Below are positions 17,302-25,529 of a stretch of 64,000 nt of DNA, piece by piece. The position numbers and the translations under genes were made by a program. This DNA comes from Caballeronia glathei. GTDB taxonomy: Bacteria; Pseudomonadota; Gammaproteobacteria; Burkholderiales; Burkholderiaceae. Every line of letters starts with the position of its first letter. The stretch's first letter is position 1. The DNA is taken from the NCBI RefSeq assembly GCF_000698595.1, contig NZ_JFHC01000032.1:26211-90210 (forward strand), given 5' to 3'. The notes below the pieces were generated by a model. That model was not told the DNA's origin, ran no database searches, and saw only the letters and a list, made by a program, of their open reading frames with translations.

Positions 17302-18056
17302 CGCGCGAGTCCTCCCGAATGTTGCGGCGGCGCCGGCACGGCGGCCGCCCGCGTGCGGATGATCACGCGCACGCGGGCGAGCACGATCGCAATCGCGTAG
17401 CACCACAGCGCGAGCGTCATCACGACGATGCCGTACGCCATCGACGGCGCCATCGACACGCCGCTGCCGAAGCTGAACGACGCGCCCTGATGCAGCGTGT
17501 ACCACCACTGCACCGAGAAGTAGATGACCGGAATGTTCACCACGCCCGCGAGGACGAGCACCGCGCACGCGCGATCGGCGCGCTGCACGTCGTCGATGGC
17601 GGCATGCAGCGCGATGAAGCCCAGATAGAGGAAGAGCAGGATCAGCTCCGACGTGAGGCGCGCGTCCCAGACCCACCACGCGCCCCACGTCGGGCGGCCC
17701 CAGAGCGAGCCCGTGAAGAGCGCGATGAACGTGAAGAGCGCGCCGGTGGGCGCGAGCGCGAGCGCCATCATCGCCGGCAGCCGGGCGTTGAAGATCAGGC
17801 CGAGCGCCGCGTAACCCGCCATGACGACATAGACCAGCATCGACATCCACGCGGCCGGCACGTGGATGAACATGATGCGGTAGACCTCGCCCTGCACGGC
17901 ATCTGCGGGCGCCGCGACAAGGCCGATATAGAGGCCGCACGGCGCGAGCACGAGGGCCGCGAGCGCGAAGCCCCGGATCAGGCGGGGCGCGAGCGCGTCG
18001 AACGTTTTCGGCGACGCGTAGCGAAACCAGTTCAGTCGTGCGGCGTGATCGTCCAT
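17298..18056 (-). CDS. ccmC: Haem-handling protein CcmC
   Basis: This 252-residue protein with six membrane helices carries the WWD domain (GAWWVWDARLTSELIL, about 125-140) and two haem-liganding histidines, in MFIHVPAAW and TLHQGAS. It presents haem to CcmE on the periplasmic face. The ATG at 18056 is preferred over an upstream in-frame ATG because family similarity begins near residue 8. It follows ccmB after a 49-base gap, the largest inside the ccm block. Confidence 0.94.
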   Translation of the reverse strand: MDDHAARLNWFRYASPKTFDALAPRLIRGFALAALVLAPCGLYIGLVAAPADAVQGEVYRIMFIHVPAAWMSMLVYVVMAGYAALGLIFNARLPAMMALALAPTGALFTFIALFTGSLWGRPTWGAWWVWDARLTSELILLFLYLGFIALHAAIDDVQRADRACAVLVLAGVVNIPVIYFSVQWWYTLHQGASFSFGSGVSMAPSMAYGIVVMTLALWCYAIAIVLARVRVIIRTRAAAVPAPPQHSGGLAR

Positions 18057-18105
18057 GTGTCTCCTGCATTCCTTGGTTCTTGCCTGCGAGGCGCCGCTCA
18101 TCCCC

Positions 18106-18774
18106 TTACTGCGCCGAGATCCGCAGCGCGGCGGCGGTCGCGCCCGGACACAGCGCGAGCGCGGCGATCAGCATTGCGCCGAGCAGCGAGAAGCTGGCCT
18201 CGGTCCACGCCGCCGCGCGCGCCGCATCCGCCGCGCCCACGCCGAAGACGAGCACCGGCAACTGCAGCGGAACGACCAGCACGGCCAGCAGCAATCCGCC
18301 GCCGCGCACGCCGATCGTGAGCGCCGCGCCGATCGACCCGATCAGGCTGAGCGCGGGCGTGCCGAGCAGGAGCGACGCCGTGAGCATCAGCACCGCGCGT
18401 GCATCGAGGTCGTACTGCAGCGCGATGACGGGCGTGAGCAGGACGAGCGCGAAGCCGCTCGTCATCCAGTGCGCCGCGATCTTCGCGGACACCACCGCGA
18501 AAAGCGACTGCGGCGAGAGCAGCATCTGGTCGAGCGAGCCGTCGTCGAAATCGTGCGAGAACAGGCGCGGCAGCGAGAGCATCGTCGCGAGGAGCGCCGT
18601 GACCCACAGCACGCCGGGCGCGATGACGTGCAGGAGCGCCGGATCGGCGCCGACGGCGATCGGAAAGAGACTCGTCGCGATGACGAAAAAGAGCAGGCAG
18701 CCGAGCGCGTCGGTGCGCCGCCGCCAGGTGAGCGCGAGTTCGCGGCGCATGACGCAGGCCATCAGAGAGAACAT
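18106..18774 (-). CDS. ccmB: Haem exporter permease CcmB
   Basis: This 222-residue permease has about six helices and pairs with the ATPase CcmA; the CcmAB complex uses ATP to release holo-CcmE from CcmC/D. Recognisable sequences are MRRELALTWRRRTDALGCLLFF at the N-terminus and SLPRLFSHDFDDGSLDQMLL. The ATG at 18774 overlaps ccmA by 13 bases. Length and topology are normal. Confidence 0.94.
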   Translation of the reverse strand: MFSLMACVMRRELALTWRRRTDALGCLLFFVIATSLFPIAVGADPALLHVIAPGVLWVTALLATMLSLPRLFSHDFDDGSLDQMLLSPQSLFAVVSAKIAAHWMTSGFALVLLTPVIALQYDLDARAVLMLTASLLLGTPALSLIGSIGAALTIGVRGGGLLLAVLVVPLQLPVLVFGVGAADAARAAAWTEASFSLLGAMLIAALALCPGATAAALRISAQ

Positions 18775-19460
18775 GTGCCGGTCCGCTCGAAGTGGAAGTG
18801 CCTCGTCACGGCGGCGACGGTGTCGATCCGCCGGTGCGTCGTCAGCACGACGATGCCGCCGCGCCCGACATGCTCCTCGATGCACGCGCCGATCACCCGC
18901 GCCGATTCGGCATCGAGGCCGGCGGTCGGTTCGTCGAGCAGCCACACCGGCTTGTGATCGAGCAGGAGCCGCGCGAGCGCGACGCGTCTTTGCTGGCCTT
19001 GCGACAGCGCGCCCGCCGCCCGGTTCTCGCAGGCGGCGAGGCCGAGCCGCCCGAGCACCTGATGCTCCGAGCACGGATCGGTCGCGCCGCCCGCAATCGC
19101 CGCGCCGAGACGCGCGGCGAACCGCACGTTCTCGACCACCGTCAGCTCCCGGCTCACCGCGTTCGCGTGCCCGAGGTACGCGAGCGAGCGGCGCCATTCT
19201 TCAGGATGCTGCATCGTGTCGGCGCCGTGCCAGCGGATCGTGCCCGCGCTCGGGCGCAGCAGCCCGGCGAGCACGCGCAAAAGCGTCGTCTTGCCACTGC
19301 CGTTCGCGCCCTGGATCTGCAGCACTTCGCCCGCGCCGGCGACGAACGTCACGTCGCTGAAGACCGTCTCGCCGCTGCGGCAGAACGCGAGCGCCGCCAC
19401 CGACAGCGTCGCTGGCGGCGCGCCTGCCGCTTCGCTTCCGGGCCCGCCGTTCACACCCAT
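18762..19460 (-). CDS. ccmA: Haem exporter ATPase CcmA
   Basis: This 232-residue ABC ATPase has Walker A GANGSGKTT (51-59), signature LSQGQQRRVALARL (about 152-165), Walker B VWLLDEPTAGLD (172-183) and a switch histidine in VVLTTHRRID. Start ATG at 19460, only 11 bases after the napC stop, so nap and ccm genes are probably one transcription unit. Residues 1-18 are a non-conserved Gly/Ala-rich extension. Confidence 0.95.
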   Translation of the reverse strand: MGVNGGPGSEAAGAPPATLSVAALAFCRSGETVFSDVTFVAGAGEVLQIQGANGSGKTTLLRVLAGLLRPSAGTIRWHGADTMQHPEEWRRSLAYLGHANAVSRELTVVENVRFAARLGAAIAGGATDPCSEHQVLGRLGLAACENRAAGALSQGQQRRVALARLLLDHKPVWLLDEPTAGLDAESARVIGACIEEHVGRGGIVVLTTHRRIDTVAAVTRHFHFERTGTCSL

Positions 19461-19471
19461 GGCCGATCGCC

Positions 19472-20086
19472 TCACTGCGCCTGCGCCTCGCGCGCCTGTT
19501 CGTCGCGCATCGCCTGCGACATGTCGGGCAACTGGTGCGCGATGCCCTTGTGGCAGTCGATGCAGGTCTTCTCCCCGGTGCCGAGAAAGCGCTGATGCGC
19601 GTTCTGCGCCCGCGGGCTCTGGCGCGTGAAGTCCATCGACTCGAACGAGTGGCAGTTGCGGCATTCGAGCGAGTCGTTCGCCTTCATGCGCGTCCATTCG
19701 TGCTCGGCGAGCTCGAGCCGCTTGTCCAGAAACTTCTCGCGCGTGCTGATCGTGCCGAAGATCTTCCCCCACACTTCCTTCGACGCCTGCATTTTTCTCG
19801 CCATCTTGTCGGTCCAGTTGTGCGGCACGTGGCAGTCCGAGCACTTCGCGCGCACGCCGCTGCGATTGCTGAAGTGGATCGTGGTCTTCAACTCGGCGAA
19901 CGTGTTGTCGCGCATTTCGTGGCAGCCCGTGCAGAAGACCTCGGTGCCGGAGAATTCGAGCGCCGTGTTGAACGCCCCCCAGAACACCACGCCCGCGATG
20001 AAGCCGCCGAGCGTGAGAAACCCCAGGCTGAAGTACGCGCTTGGCCGGTTGATCGTGCGCCAGTAGCGCTTCACGAGCTCGAGCAT
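19472..20086 (-). CDS. napC: Tetrahaem quinol dehydrogenase NapC
   Basis: This 204-residue NapC/NirT-family cytochrome c has one N-terminal anchor helix (about 17-40) and four haem-binding motifs: CTGCH at 52, CSDCH at 82, CRNCH at 142 and CIDCH at 175. It takes electrons from the quinol pool and passes them to NapB/NapA in the periplasm. It lies between napB and ccmA with 9- and 11-base gaps. All four attachment sites are intact. Confidence 0.96.
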   Translation of the reverse strand: MLELVKRYWRTINRPSAYFSLGFLTLGGFIAGVVFWGAFNTALEFSGTEVFCTGCHEMRDNTFAELKTTIHFSNRSGVRAKCSDCHVPHNWTDKMARKMQASKEVWGKIFGTISTREKFLDKRLELAEHEWTRMKANDSLECRNCHSFESMDFTRQSPRAQNAHQRFLGTGEKTCIDCHKGIAHQLPDMSQAMRDEQAREAQAQ

Positions 20087-20095
20087 CGCGCGCCC

Positions 20096-20590
20096 CTAGT
20101 TGCGGCGGGCCGCGGCCGGCTTCGGGCCGGGCGCCACGCGGATATCCTCGATATCCGTGAAGGTGTTGCCGACAAGCGGTTTCGTGTCCGCCTGCGGGAC
20201 GTGGCACTGCGTGCAGAAATAGCGGCGCGGCGCGAGGCTGCCGAGTGTCGCGCCGCTCCGGTCGCTGTAATGCGAAACGCCGATGGGCACGGCTCCGCTT
20301 TCCGCCGCGCGGCTGCGCGCATGGCACGAGAGACAGCGGTTGGCGTTCTTGTCGACCTGATAGCCGTCGATCTTGTGAGGGATCGTCGGCGGCTGCTGTG
20401 CGTAAGCGCGGCCACGGATCACGTCCTTGTTTTCGGTGGGGAAGATGAGCGGTGGCTTCGCCTCCTCGTCGAGCGGCGTGGTGCCGCGCAGGCCGTCGTG
20501 GAACGGCTCGGCGGGAATCGTGGGCTGCGCCGGCGCACCGGGCGGGCTCAGCAGGCAGCAGAGGGCGGCAAGTACGATCCAGTGGCGCAT
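20096..20590 (-). CDS. napB: Dihaem cytochrome NapB
   Basis: This 164-residue periplasmic electron-transfer subunit of nitrate reductase has a signal peptide at about 1-21 (cleavage after APA) and two haem motifs, CLSCH at 86 and CTQCH at 126. The conserved RAYAQQPPTIPH and GVSHYSDRSG segments supply axial histidines in NapB structures. It follows napA by nine bases. Confidence 0.95.
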   Translation of the reverse strand: MRHWIVLAALCCLLSPPGAPAQPTIPAEPFHDGLRGTTPLDEEAKPPLIFPTENKDVIRGRAYAQQPPTIPHKIDGYQVDKNANRCLSCHARSRAAESGAVPIGVSHYSDRSGATLGSLAPRRYFCTQCHVPQADTKPLVGNTFTDIEDIRVAPGPKPAAARRN

Positions 20591-20599
20591 GGCAGCTCC

Positions 20600-23101
20600 C
20601 TAGACCTTGACGATCCTGACCGCGCACTTCTTGTAGTCGGTCTGGAACGAGATCGGGTCGGTGGCGTCGAGCGTCACCTTGTTGATCAGCTGGCTCGCGT
20701 CGAACCACGGCACGAAGACGAGCCCGCGCGGCGGCTTGTCGCGCCCGCGCGTCTCGATGCGCGTGAGGATGTAGCCGCGCCGCGACATCACCTTCACCTC
20801 GACGCCGCGCCGCAGGCCGAGCGCCTTTGCGTCGTCGGGATGCATGAAGCACACGGCATTCGGAAACGCGCGATACAGCTCGGGCACCCGCCGCGTCATC
20901 GATCCGGAATGCCAGTGTTCGAGCACCCGCCCCGTCGACAGCCAGAACGGATACTCCTTGTCCGGCACCTCGGGCGGCGGCTCGTAGGGCAGCGCCCAGA
21001 TCACCGCGCGGCCGTCCGGGTTGCCGTAGAACTGCCAGCCCGTGCCGGCCTTCACGTAGGGGTCGGTGCCTTCCTTGTAGCGCCAGCGCGTCTCCTTGCC
21101 GTTCACGACCGGCCAGCGCAGGCCGCGCGCCTTGTGGTAGTCGTCGAACGGGGCGAGGTCGTGGCCGTGGCCGCGGCCGAACGTCGCGTACTCCTCGAAC
21201 AGGCCCTTCTGGATATAGAAGCCGAACGCCTGCGCTTCGTCGTTGCGATAGGTCCGGTCGATGTCCTTCGCGGAGAACTTGTCCACGTTGCCGTTGCGGT
21301 ACAGCACCTCATAGAGCGTCTTGCCCTTCAGCTCGGGCTTTTTCGCAATCAGCTCCGGCGGCCACACCTCCTCGACCTTGAAGCGCTTCGAGAATTCGAC
21401 GAGCTGCCACAGGTCCGAGCGCGCGCCGTCCGGCGCCTGCACGAGCTGATGCCAGAACTGCGTGCGCCGCTCGGCGTTGCCGTAGGCGCCCTCCTTCTCG
21501 ACCCACATCGCCGACGGCAGGATCAGGTCGGCGGCCACCGCCGTGGCGGTCGGATACACCTCCGACACGACGATGAAATTGTCCGGATTGCGATACCCCG
21601 GCAGCGTCTCCTGCATCAGGTTCGCCGCCGCCTGCATGTTGTTGTTGACCATCACCCAGTACGCGTTGAGCTTGCCGTCCTTCAGCATGCGGTTCTGCAC
21701 GACGGCGTGAAAGCCCGGCTTGTCGGGAATCGTGCCGGGCGGAATCTTCCAGATCTCCTCCGCGTGCTTGCGATGCTCCGGATTGGTGACGACCATGTCG
21801 GCCGGCAGCCGGTGCGAGAAGGTGCCCACCTCGCGCGCCGTGCCGCACGCGGACGGCTGGCCCGTGAGCGAGAACGGGCTGTTGCCGGGCGTCGAAATCT
21901 TGCCCGTCAGCAAGTGCAGGTTGTAGACCATGTTGTTGGCCCACGTCCCGCGGGTGTGCTGGTTGAAACCCATCGTCCAGAACGAGACCACCTTGATCTT
22001 CGGATCGGCGTAGAGCTCCGCAAGCTGGTCGAGCTTCGACTTCGGCACCCCCGAAAGCTTCGTCACGTAGTCCGCGTCGTACTTCGCGACGAACTTCACG
22101 AAGCCGTCGTAATCCATCGGCGTGAAGCCGGTGGCGTCGTTCGCGTGCTTCGCGGCCTTCTGCAGCGGATTGTCCGGCCGAAGGCCGTAGCCGATATCCG
22201 TGAAGCCTTCCTTGAACACGGTGTGCTTCGTGACGAAATCGCGGTTCACGCGGTTGGTCTTGATGATGTAGTTCGCGATGTAGTTCATGATCGCGAGATC
22301 GGATTGCGGCGTGAACACGATCGGCAGATCGGCCAGCTCGAAGCTGCGATGCTCGAACACCGACAACACGGCGACCTTCGTCGTCGGCGTGCTCAGCCTG
22401 CGATCGGTCACGCGCGTCCAGAGGATCGGGTGCATCTCCGACATGTTCGAGCCCCACAGCACGAAGGCGTCGGCCTGCTCGATGTCGTCGTAGCAGCCCA
22501 TCGGCTCGTCCATGCCGAAGGTGCGCATGAAGCCCGTCACCGCCGAGGCCATGCAGTGGCGCGCGTTCGGATCGATGTTGTTGCTGCGAAAGCCCGCCTT
22601 CATCAGCTTGACGGCAGCATAGCCCTCGAACACCGTCCACTGGCCAGAGCCGAACATGCCAACCGCCGTCGGCCCTTTCGTCTTCAGCACGCGCTTGAAC
22701 TCGCTCTCCATCACGTCGAAGGCCTGGTTCCACGAGACCGGCGCGAACTCGCCTTCCTTGTCGTACTTGCCGTCCTTCATGCGCAGGAGCGGCGTCGTGA
22801 GCCGGTCGTCGCCGTACATCACCTTCGAGAGGAAATAGCCCTTCACGCAGTTCAGCCCGCGATTGACTTCGGCTTGCGGATCACCCTGGGTCGCGACGAC
22901 CTTGCCGCCCTTCACGCCGACGCTGACGCCGCAGCCCGTGCCGCAGAAACGGCAAGGCGCCTTCGACCACGTCAGTTCGCCCGCCGCCACGTTAGCCGCC
23001 CTGTCCGCGCCGACCCCCAGCGCGGGCAGCGAAATACCCGCGGCGGAGGCAGCCGTGGCCGCGGCGGTTTGCTTAATGAATGCCCGCCGGGTGAGTTTCA
23101 T
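20600..23101 (-). CDS. napA: Periplasmic nitrate reductase catalytic subunit NapA
   Basis: This 833-residue molybdoenzyme carries a bis-MGD cofactor and one [4Fe-4S] cluster. The twin-arginine signal MKLTRRAFIKQT shows folded export. Cluster cysteines are 50, 53, 57 and 85 (CRFCGTGC and LNCVKGYF). The molybdenum ligand is Cys183 in NARHCMASAVTGF. It reduces nitrate to nitrite. The ATG at 23101 has a GAGGAG site; an in-frame upstream extension lacks similarity. Its start overlaps the end of napD by 29 bases. Confidence 0.97.
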   Translation of the reverse strand: MKLTRRAFIKQTAAATAASAAGISLPALGVGADRAANVAAGELTWSKAPCRFCGTGCGVSVGVKGGKVVATQGDPQAEVNRGLNCVKGYFLSKVMYGDDRLTTPLLRMKDGKYDKEGEFAPVSWNQAFDVMESEFKRVLKTKGPTAVGMFGSGQWTVFEGYAAVKLMKAGFRSNNIDPNARHCMASAVTGFMRTFGMDEPMGCYDDIEQADAFVLWGSNMSEMHPILWTRVTDRRLSTPTTKVAVLSVFEHRSFELADLPIVFTPQSDLAIMNYIANYIIKTNRVNRDFVTKHTVFKEGFTDIGYGLRPDNPLQKAAKHANDATGFTPMDYDGFVKFVAKYDADYVTKLSGVPKSKLDQLAELYADPKIKVVSFWTMGFNQHTRGTWANNMVYNLHLLTGKISTPGNSPFSLTGQPSACGTAREVGTFSHRLPADMVVTNPEHRKHAEEIWKIPPGTIPDKPGFHAVVQNRMLKDGKLNAYWVMVNNNMQAAANLMQETLPGYRNPDNFIVVSEVYPTATAVAADLILPSAMWVEKEGAYGNAERRTQFWHQLVQAPDGARSDLWQLVEFSKRFKVEEVWPPELIAKKPELKGKTLYEVLYRNGNVDKFSAKDIDRTYRNDEAQAFGFYIQKGLFEEYATFGRGHGHDLAPFDDYHKARGLRWPVVNGKETRWRYKEGTDPYVKAGTGWQFYGNPDGRAVIWALPYEPPPEVPDKEYPFWLSTGRVLEHWHSGSMTRRVPELYRAFPNAVCFMHPDDAKALGLRRGVEVKVMSRRGYILTRIETRGRDKPPRGLVFVPWFDASQLINKVTLDATDPISFQTDYKKCAVRIVKV

Positions 23102-23408
23102 CGCCAATCTCCTCGTCAAGGGATGCGACGTCTTCATGATGCTGATAGATAAGCGCCGCCGAATAGACACCGGGCAAGGCATGAATCGCATTCAATTGCC
23201 CGACGATATCGGCCGAGTGCGGCGCTTCGAGCGTCACCACCAGTTTTCCCGCTGAACTGATTGCGTGAATTTCCGCGCCGGGGAGTATCGAAATGGCCTG
23301 ACGGATGAATTGAATCCGCTGGTTATCGGCGTGAACGACGACGCCGGCAATATGTACCTCAGGCACGGAGCCGATATTTTCCAGCATTACCCGCCGATAC
23401 CCGGTCAT
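23073..23408 (-). CDS. napD: NapA signal-peptide chaperone NapD
   Basis: This 111-residue cytoplasmic chaperone binds the twin-arginine peptide of NapA and prevents premature export. The ferredoxin-like fold shows in EVHIAGVVVHADNQRIQFIR, GAEIHAISSAGKLVVTLE and GVYSAALIYQHHED. Its 3' end overlaps napA by 29 bases. It follows napE by 72 bases. Confidence 0.93.
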   Translation of the reverse strand: MTGYRRVMLENIGSVPEVHIAGVVVHADNQRIQFIRQAISILPGAEIHAISSAGKLVVTLEAPHSADIVGQLNAIHALPGVYSAALIYQHHEDVASLDEEIGDETHPAGIH

Positions 23409-23480
23409 ATTCGATCTCCGGCCGCGGTTGTGTAGTAAGTATCCGCATATAAATTCCGTTACCGGCTGCGGAAGAGTTTA

Positions 23481-23651
23481 TCAATGAGGCGGGCCGCCAA
23501 TGAGAATCTGGTAGAACCAGACCACGAAGCCATACGCGGCAATGAACAGGACGGTCAGCACGGGAACCATGACCGCCGTCAGAAACAGGAAACTGCGGAG
23601 TTCCTCGCTTTTGCGAAGTCTGTTGTCGGCGCTTGTATCTGGATCTGGCAT
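23481..23651 (-). CDS. napE: Small membrane protein NapE
   Basis: This 56-residue protein has one membrane helix (about 20-44, FLFLTAVMVPVLTVLFIAAYGFVVW) and the typical ending QILIGGPPH. The ATG at 23651 fits NapE length. An upstream in-frame ATG at 23759 would add 36 residues without family support. NapE heads nap operons in many alpha- and betaproteobacteria; its role is undefined. It is the first gene of the leftward nap-ccm run. Confidence 0.88.
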   Translation of the reverse strand: MPDPDTSADNRLRKSEELRSFLFLTAVMVPVLTVLFIAAYGFVVWFYQILIGGPPH

Positions 23652-24087
23652 CGAATGGCTCAGCGTCGTGAGTATCGCGAGGGACCCTGTTTTTTGTAGC
23701 AACGTTATGAACGAATTGTTGTCGTTCCTTACGGCTTCGTCAAGAAACTTTTTGATCAAAAATTGTTATGCGGTACTTCTGCTTTTCGTTCCTGCTCCAA
23801 ATAAAAACAGTGGTTCTTAAAATTGACGAGCGAGTGTTAACCGATTAACGGTCCGAATAATCGAATTAAAGCCGGGAATCGTTTCATTAAAAAATCACAT
23901 GCCGCTTGTTTGCATCCCGATATCCGTATTTTCCCGAACCATCTCGCTCAATAAATACGTTCCGGCAAATCCGCCGTCGTTCGCGCATCAGTGCGCTCGA
24001 CATGACGAAAAGAGTCGCATTGGGTACGCGCGTTGCTGAAAACGAAGCGGACGGCGCTACGCCCGTCCTCTCACGAAGGAGCAGATC
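23652..24087. other. AT-rich divergent region upstream of nap
   Basis: This stretch of 436 bases between napE (leftward) and the PRC-barrel gene (rightward) is visibly lower in GC than its surroundings. It holds a TTTTTGATCAAAAA palindrome at 23749-23762 and a GTTAA-N4-TTAAC dyad at 23836-23849. No coding ORF was accepted. A perfect FNR consensus (TTGAT-N4-ATCAA) was not found. Confidence 0.5.
23836..23849. promoter_or_regulatory. GTTAA-N4-TTAAC dyad, candidate nap operator
   Basis: This is a perfect inverted repeat with the 5-4-5 geometry used by FNR/CRP-family regulators, but with GTTAA rather than TTGAT half-sites. It lies 185 bases before napE and 239 before the PRC-barrel gene. The regulator is unknown. 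Confidence 0.35.
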
Positions 24088-24585
24088 ATGAGCACCCCCA
24101 CTTCCACTTCCGGCTCCGGCCAGGCCAACATCATCGGCAAGGGCGCCGCCACCGCCGAGGGTCCCGGCCCGGATGTCATGGCAGCCAGCACGATCGACGG
24201 CAACACCGTCCTTAGCAGCGACGGCGACGACGTCGGCACGATCAAGGAAATCATGCTCGATGTCCGGCGCGGCCGCGTCGCCTATGCGGTGCTGTCGAGC
24301 GGCGGATTCCTCGGCATCGGCGACAAGCTGCTCGCCATCCCGTGGAGCGCCCTCACGCTCGATACCGACCGCAAATGCTTCAGGCTCGACGCCACGTCCG
24401 ATCAGGTGCGCAACTCGCCGGGCTTTGACAAGCAATCGTGGCCGTCGATGGTCGACCGGCAGTGGGCCACCTCCGTGCATCAGCATTACGGACGCGAGCC
24501 GTACTGGTCCGACGACGTGACCCGAACGGGCGCGATTCCTCCGGGCGGCGTGAGCGCGCCCGAGGCGGGCAGCGTGAAGCTCTGA
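24088..24585 (+). CDS. PRC-barrel domain protein
   Basis: This 165-residue protein has a PRC-barrel domain at about residues 30-105 (VLSSDGDDVGTIKEIMLDVRRGRVAYAVLSSGGFLGIGDKL in continuous context). A low-complexity Ser/Thr/Gly N-terminus and an acidic C-terminal tail flank it. PRC-barrels occur in photosynthetic reaction centre H subunits, RimM and many stress-associated soil-bacterial proteins. No signal peptide is evident. The ATG at 24088 has AAGGAG upstream. It is divergent from nap; function unknown, possibly stress-related. Confidence 0.82.
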   Translation: MSTPTSTSGSGQANIIGKGAATAEGPGPDVMAASTIDGNTVLSSDGDDVGTIKEIMLDVRRGRVAYAVLSSGGFLGIGDKLLAIPWSALTLDTDRKCFRLDATSDQVRNSPGFDKQSWPSMVDRQWATSVHQHYGREPYWSDDVTRTGAIPPGGVSAPEAGSVKL

Positions 24586-24710
24586 CGCGCGGGCGGAGCA
24601 GCGCGCGAGGTCCATCGCGGAGGGTGTGTAATTCGTCGAATGGTCGTGCCGCTGATTGGCGAACAGGGCTTGAGCGGGGCGCTGGACCGAACGCCGGTGA
24701 ACGGCTCGCG

Positions 24711-24956
24711 CTACCGCTTGGCGATGAAATGACCAGGCGGGATATCGGCGTTATCCGGCTCGCCGAGGAGCGCGATCAGCACGTCGTTCGCAAAATCTTC
24801 GACCGCGGCGTGCCATTCGATGGAACCGACCGGAAAGTCGTTGGGACTCACCTTTCCCTGCGCCTTGCGGATCGCGCCGACGCTCAGGCTCAACGCCCGC
24901 GCGTGAAGGAAGTGCGGGTCGTCGGACTCGAAGAGGGGCTCTTGGTCGTGTTCCAT
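24711..24956 (-). CDS. Small hypothetical protein, 81 residues
   Basis: This small acidic protein starts at ATG 24956 (MEHDQEPLFESDDPHFLH). No signal peptide, cysteine motif or membrane helix is visible. The segment IEWHAAVEDFANDVLIALLG suggests amphipathic helices. I do not recognise a family. The upstream frame remains open to 25133, but that part overlaps the start of the divergent 74-residue gene and is probably not translated. Confidence 0.6.
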   Translation of the reverse strand: MEHDQEPLFESDDPHFLHARALSLSVGAIRKAQGKVSPNDFPVGSIEWHAAVEDFANDVLIALLGEPDNADIPPGHFIAKR

Positions 24957-25062
24957 GGACGCTTTTTCGGCGCGATCCGGCGGGACTTTAGGGTGATCGT
25001 GAGAAATATTTGGGTCAGCGCACGGAAAGAATTCGCGCACTGCCGGTTGCCGGGAGCCGCAC

Positions 25063-25287
25063 ATGCACGCGTACAAGAATCTGGCCGGCAATTCCGGCAT
25101 CGAGTCGTACGAGATCCTGCGCGAGGGCGTCAAGGTTCGCTTTAAAGGCGGCGCGACTTACCTGTACGACTACCGGATTCCGGGCCGCAAGCAGGTGGAG
25201 GACATGAAACGGCTCGCACTCTCGGGGAAGGGGTTGAGCAGGTATATCGTGCAGCATGGCGTCGACTATGCGGACAAGTGGGAATGA
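25063..25287 (+). CDS. KTSC-like small protein, 74 residues
   Basis: This short soluble protein has the pattern SGIESYEILREGVKVRFKG followed by YLYDYRIPGRK and a helical C-terminus containing LALSGKGLSRYIVQHG. The pattern resembles KTSC-domain proteins, small proteins found singly or fused to nucleic-acid enzymes, with no established function. The ATG at 25063 follows a GGGAG-containing sequence. The assignment is by resemblance and could be wrong. Confidence 0.65.
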   Translation: MHAYKNLAGNSGIESYEILREGVKVRFKGGATYLYDYRIPGRKQVEDMKRLALSGKGLSRYIVQHGVDYADKWE

Positions 25288-25345
25288 GGCAGGAGTCGCC
25301 CGCAGATGGACGGGCGCGCAAAGGTGAACGACATGACAACAAGAC

Positions 25346-25382
25346 AAAAGGCCCTGTGAGTCGACGATTCACAGGGCCTTTG
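25346..25382 (-). terminator. Hairpin terminator after tRNA-Ser
   Basis: The stem AAGGCCCTGTGA and its complement are separated by about 8-9 bases. On the minus strand the hairpin is followed by TTTTGTCTT. It lies 10 bases beyond the 3' end of the tRNA gene. Confidence 0.8.
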
Positions 25383-25391
25383 AAAGCGTTC

Positions 25392-25481
25392 TGGCGGAGA
25401 GACGGGGATTCGAACCCCGGATAGGTTTTACCCTATACACGCTTTCCAGGCGTGCGACTTAAACCGCTCATCCATCTCTCC
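25392..25481 (-). tRNA. tRNA-Ser (GGA)
   Basis: This is a 90-nt class II tRNA with a long variable arm. On the minus strand it starts GGAGAGATGGATGAGCGG and ends with encoded CCA. The anticodon stem CACGC/GCGTG encloses loop CTGGAAA, giving anticodon GGA. Acceptor GGAGAGA pairs with TCTCTCC; the discriminator base is G. Confidence 0.95.
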
Positions 25482-25529
25482 GGCAAGACCGTGATTATAG
25501 CAAACTCCGGCTCCCCCGCTACCCCCTCC

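Noticed and set aside
23749..23762. TTTTTGATCAAAAA as an FNR box
   Set aside because: The half-sites touch directly, whereas FNR needs a four-base spacer; kept only as an unexplained palindrome.
24711..25133. Longer 140-residue version of the small hypothetical protein
   Set aside because: The N-terminal extension overlaps the divergent KTSC-like gene and lacks a ribosome-binding site; the start at 24956 is better.
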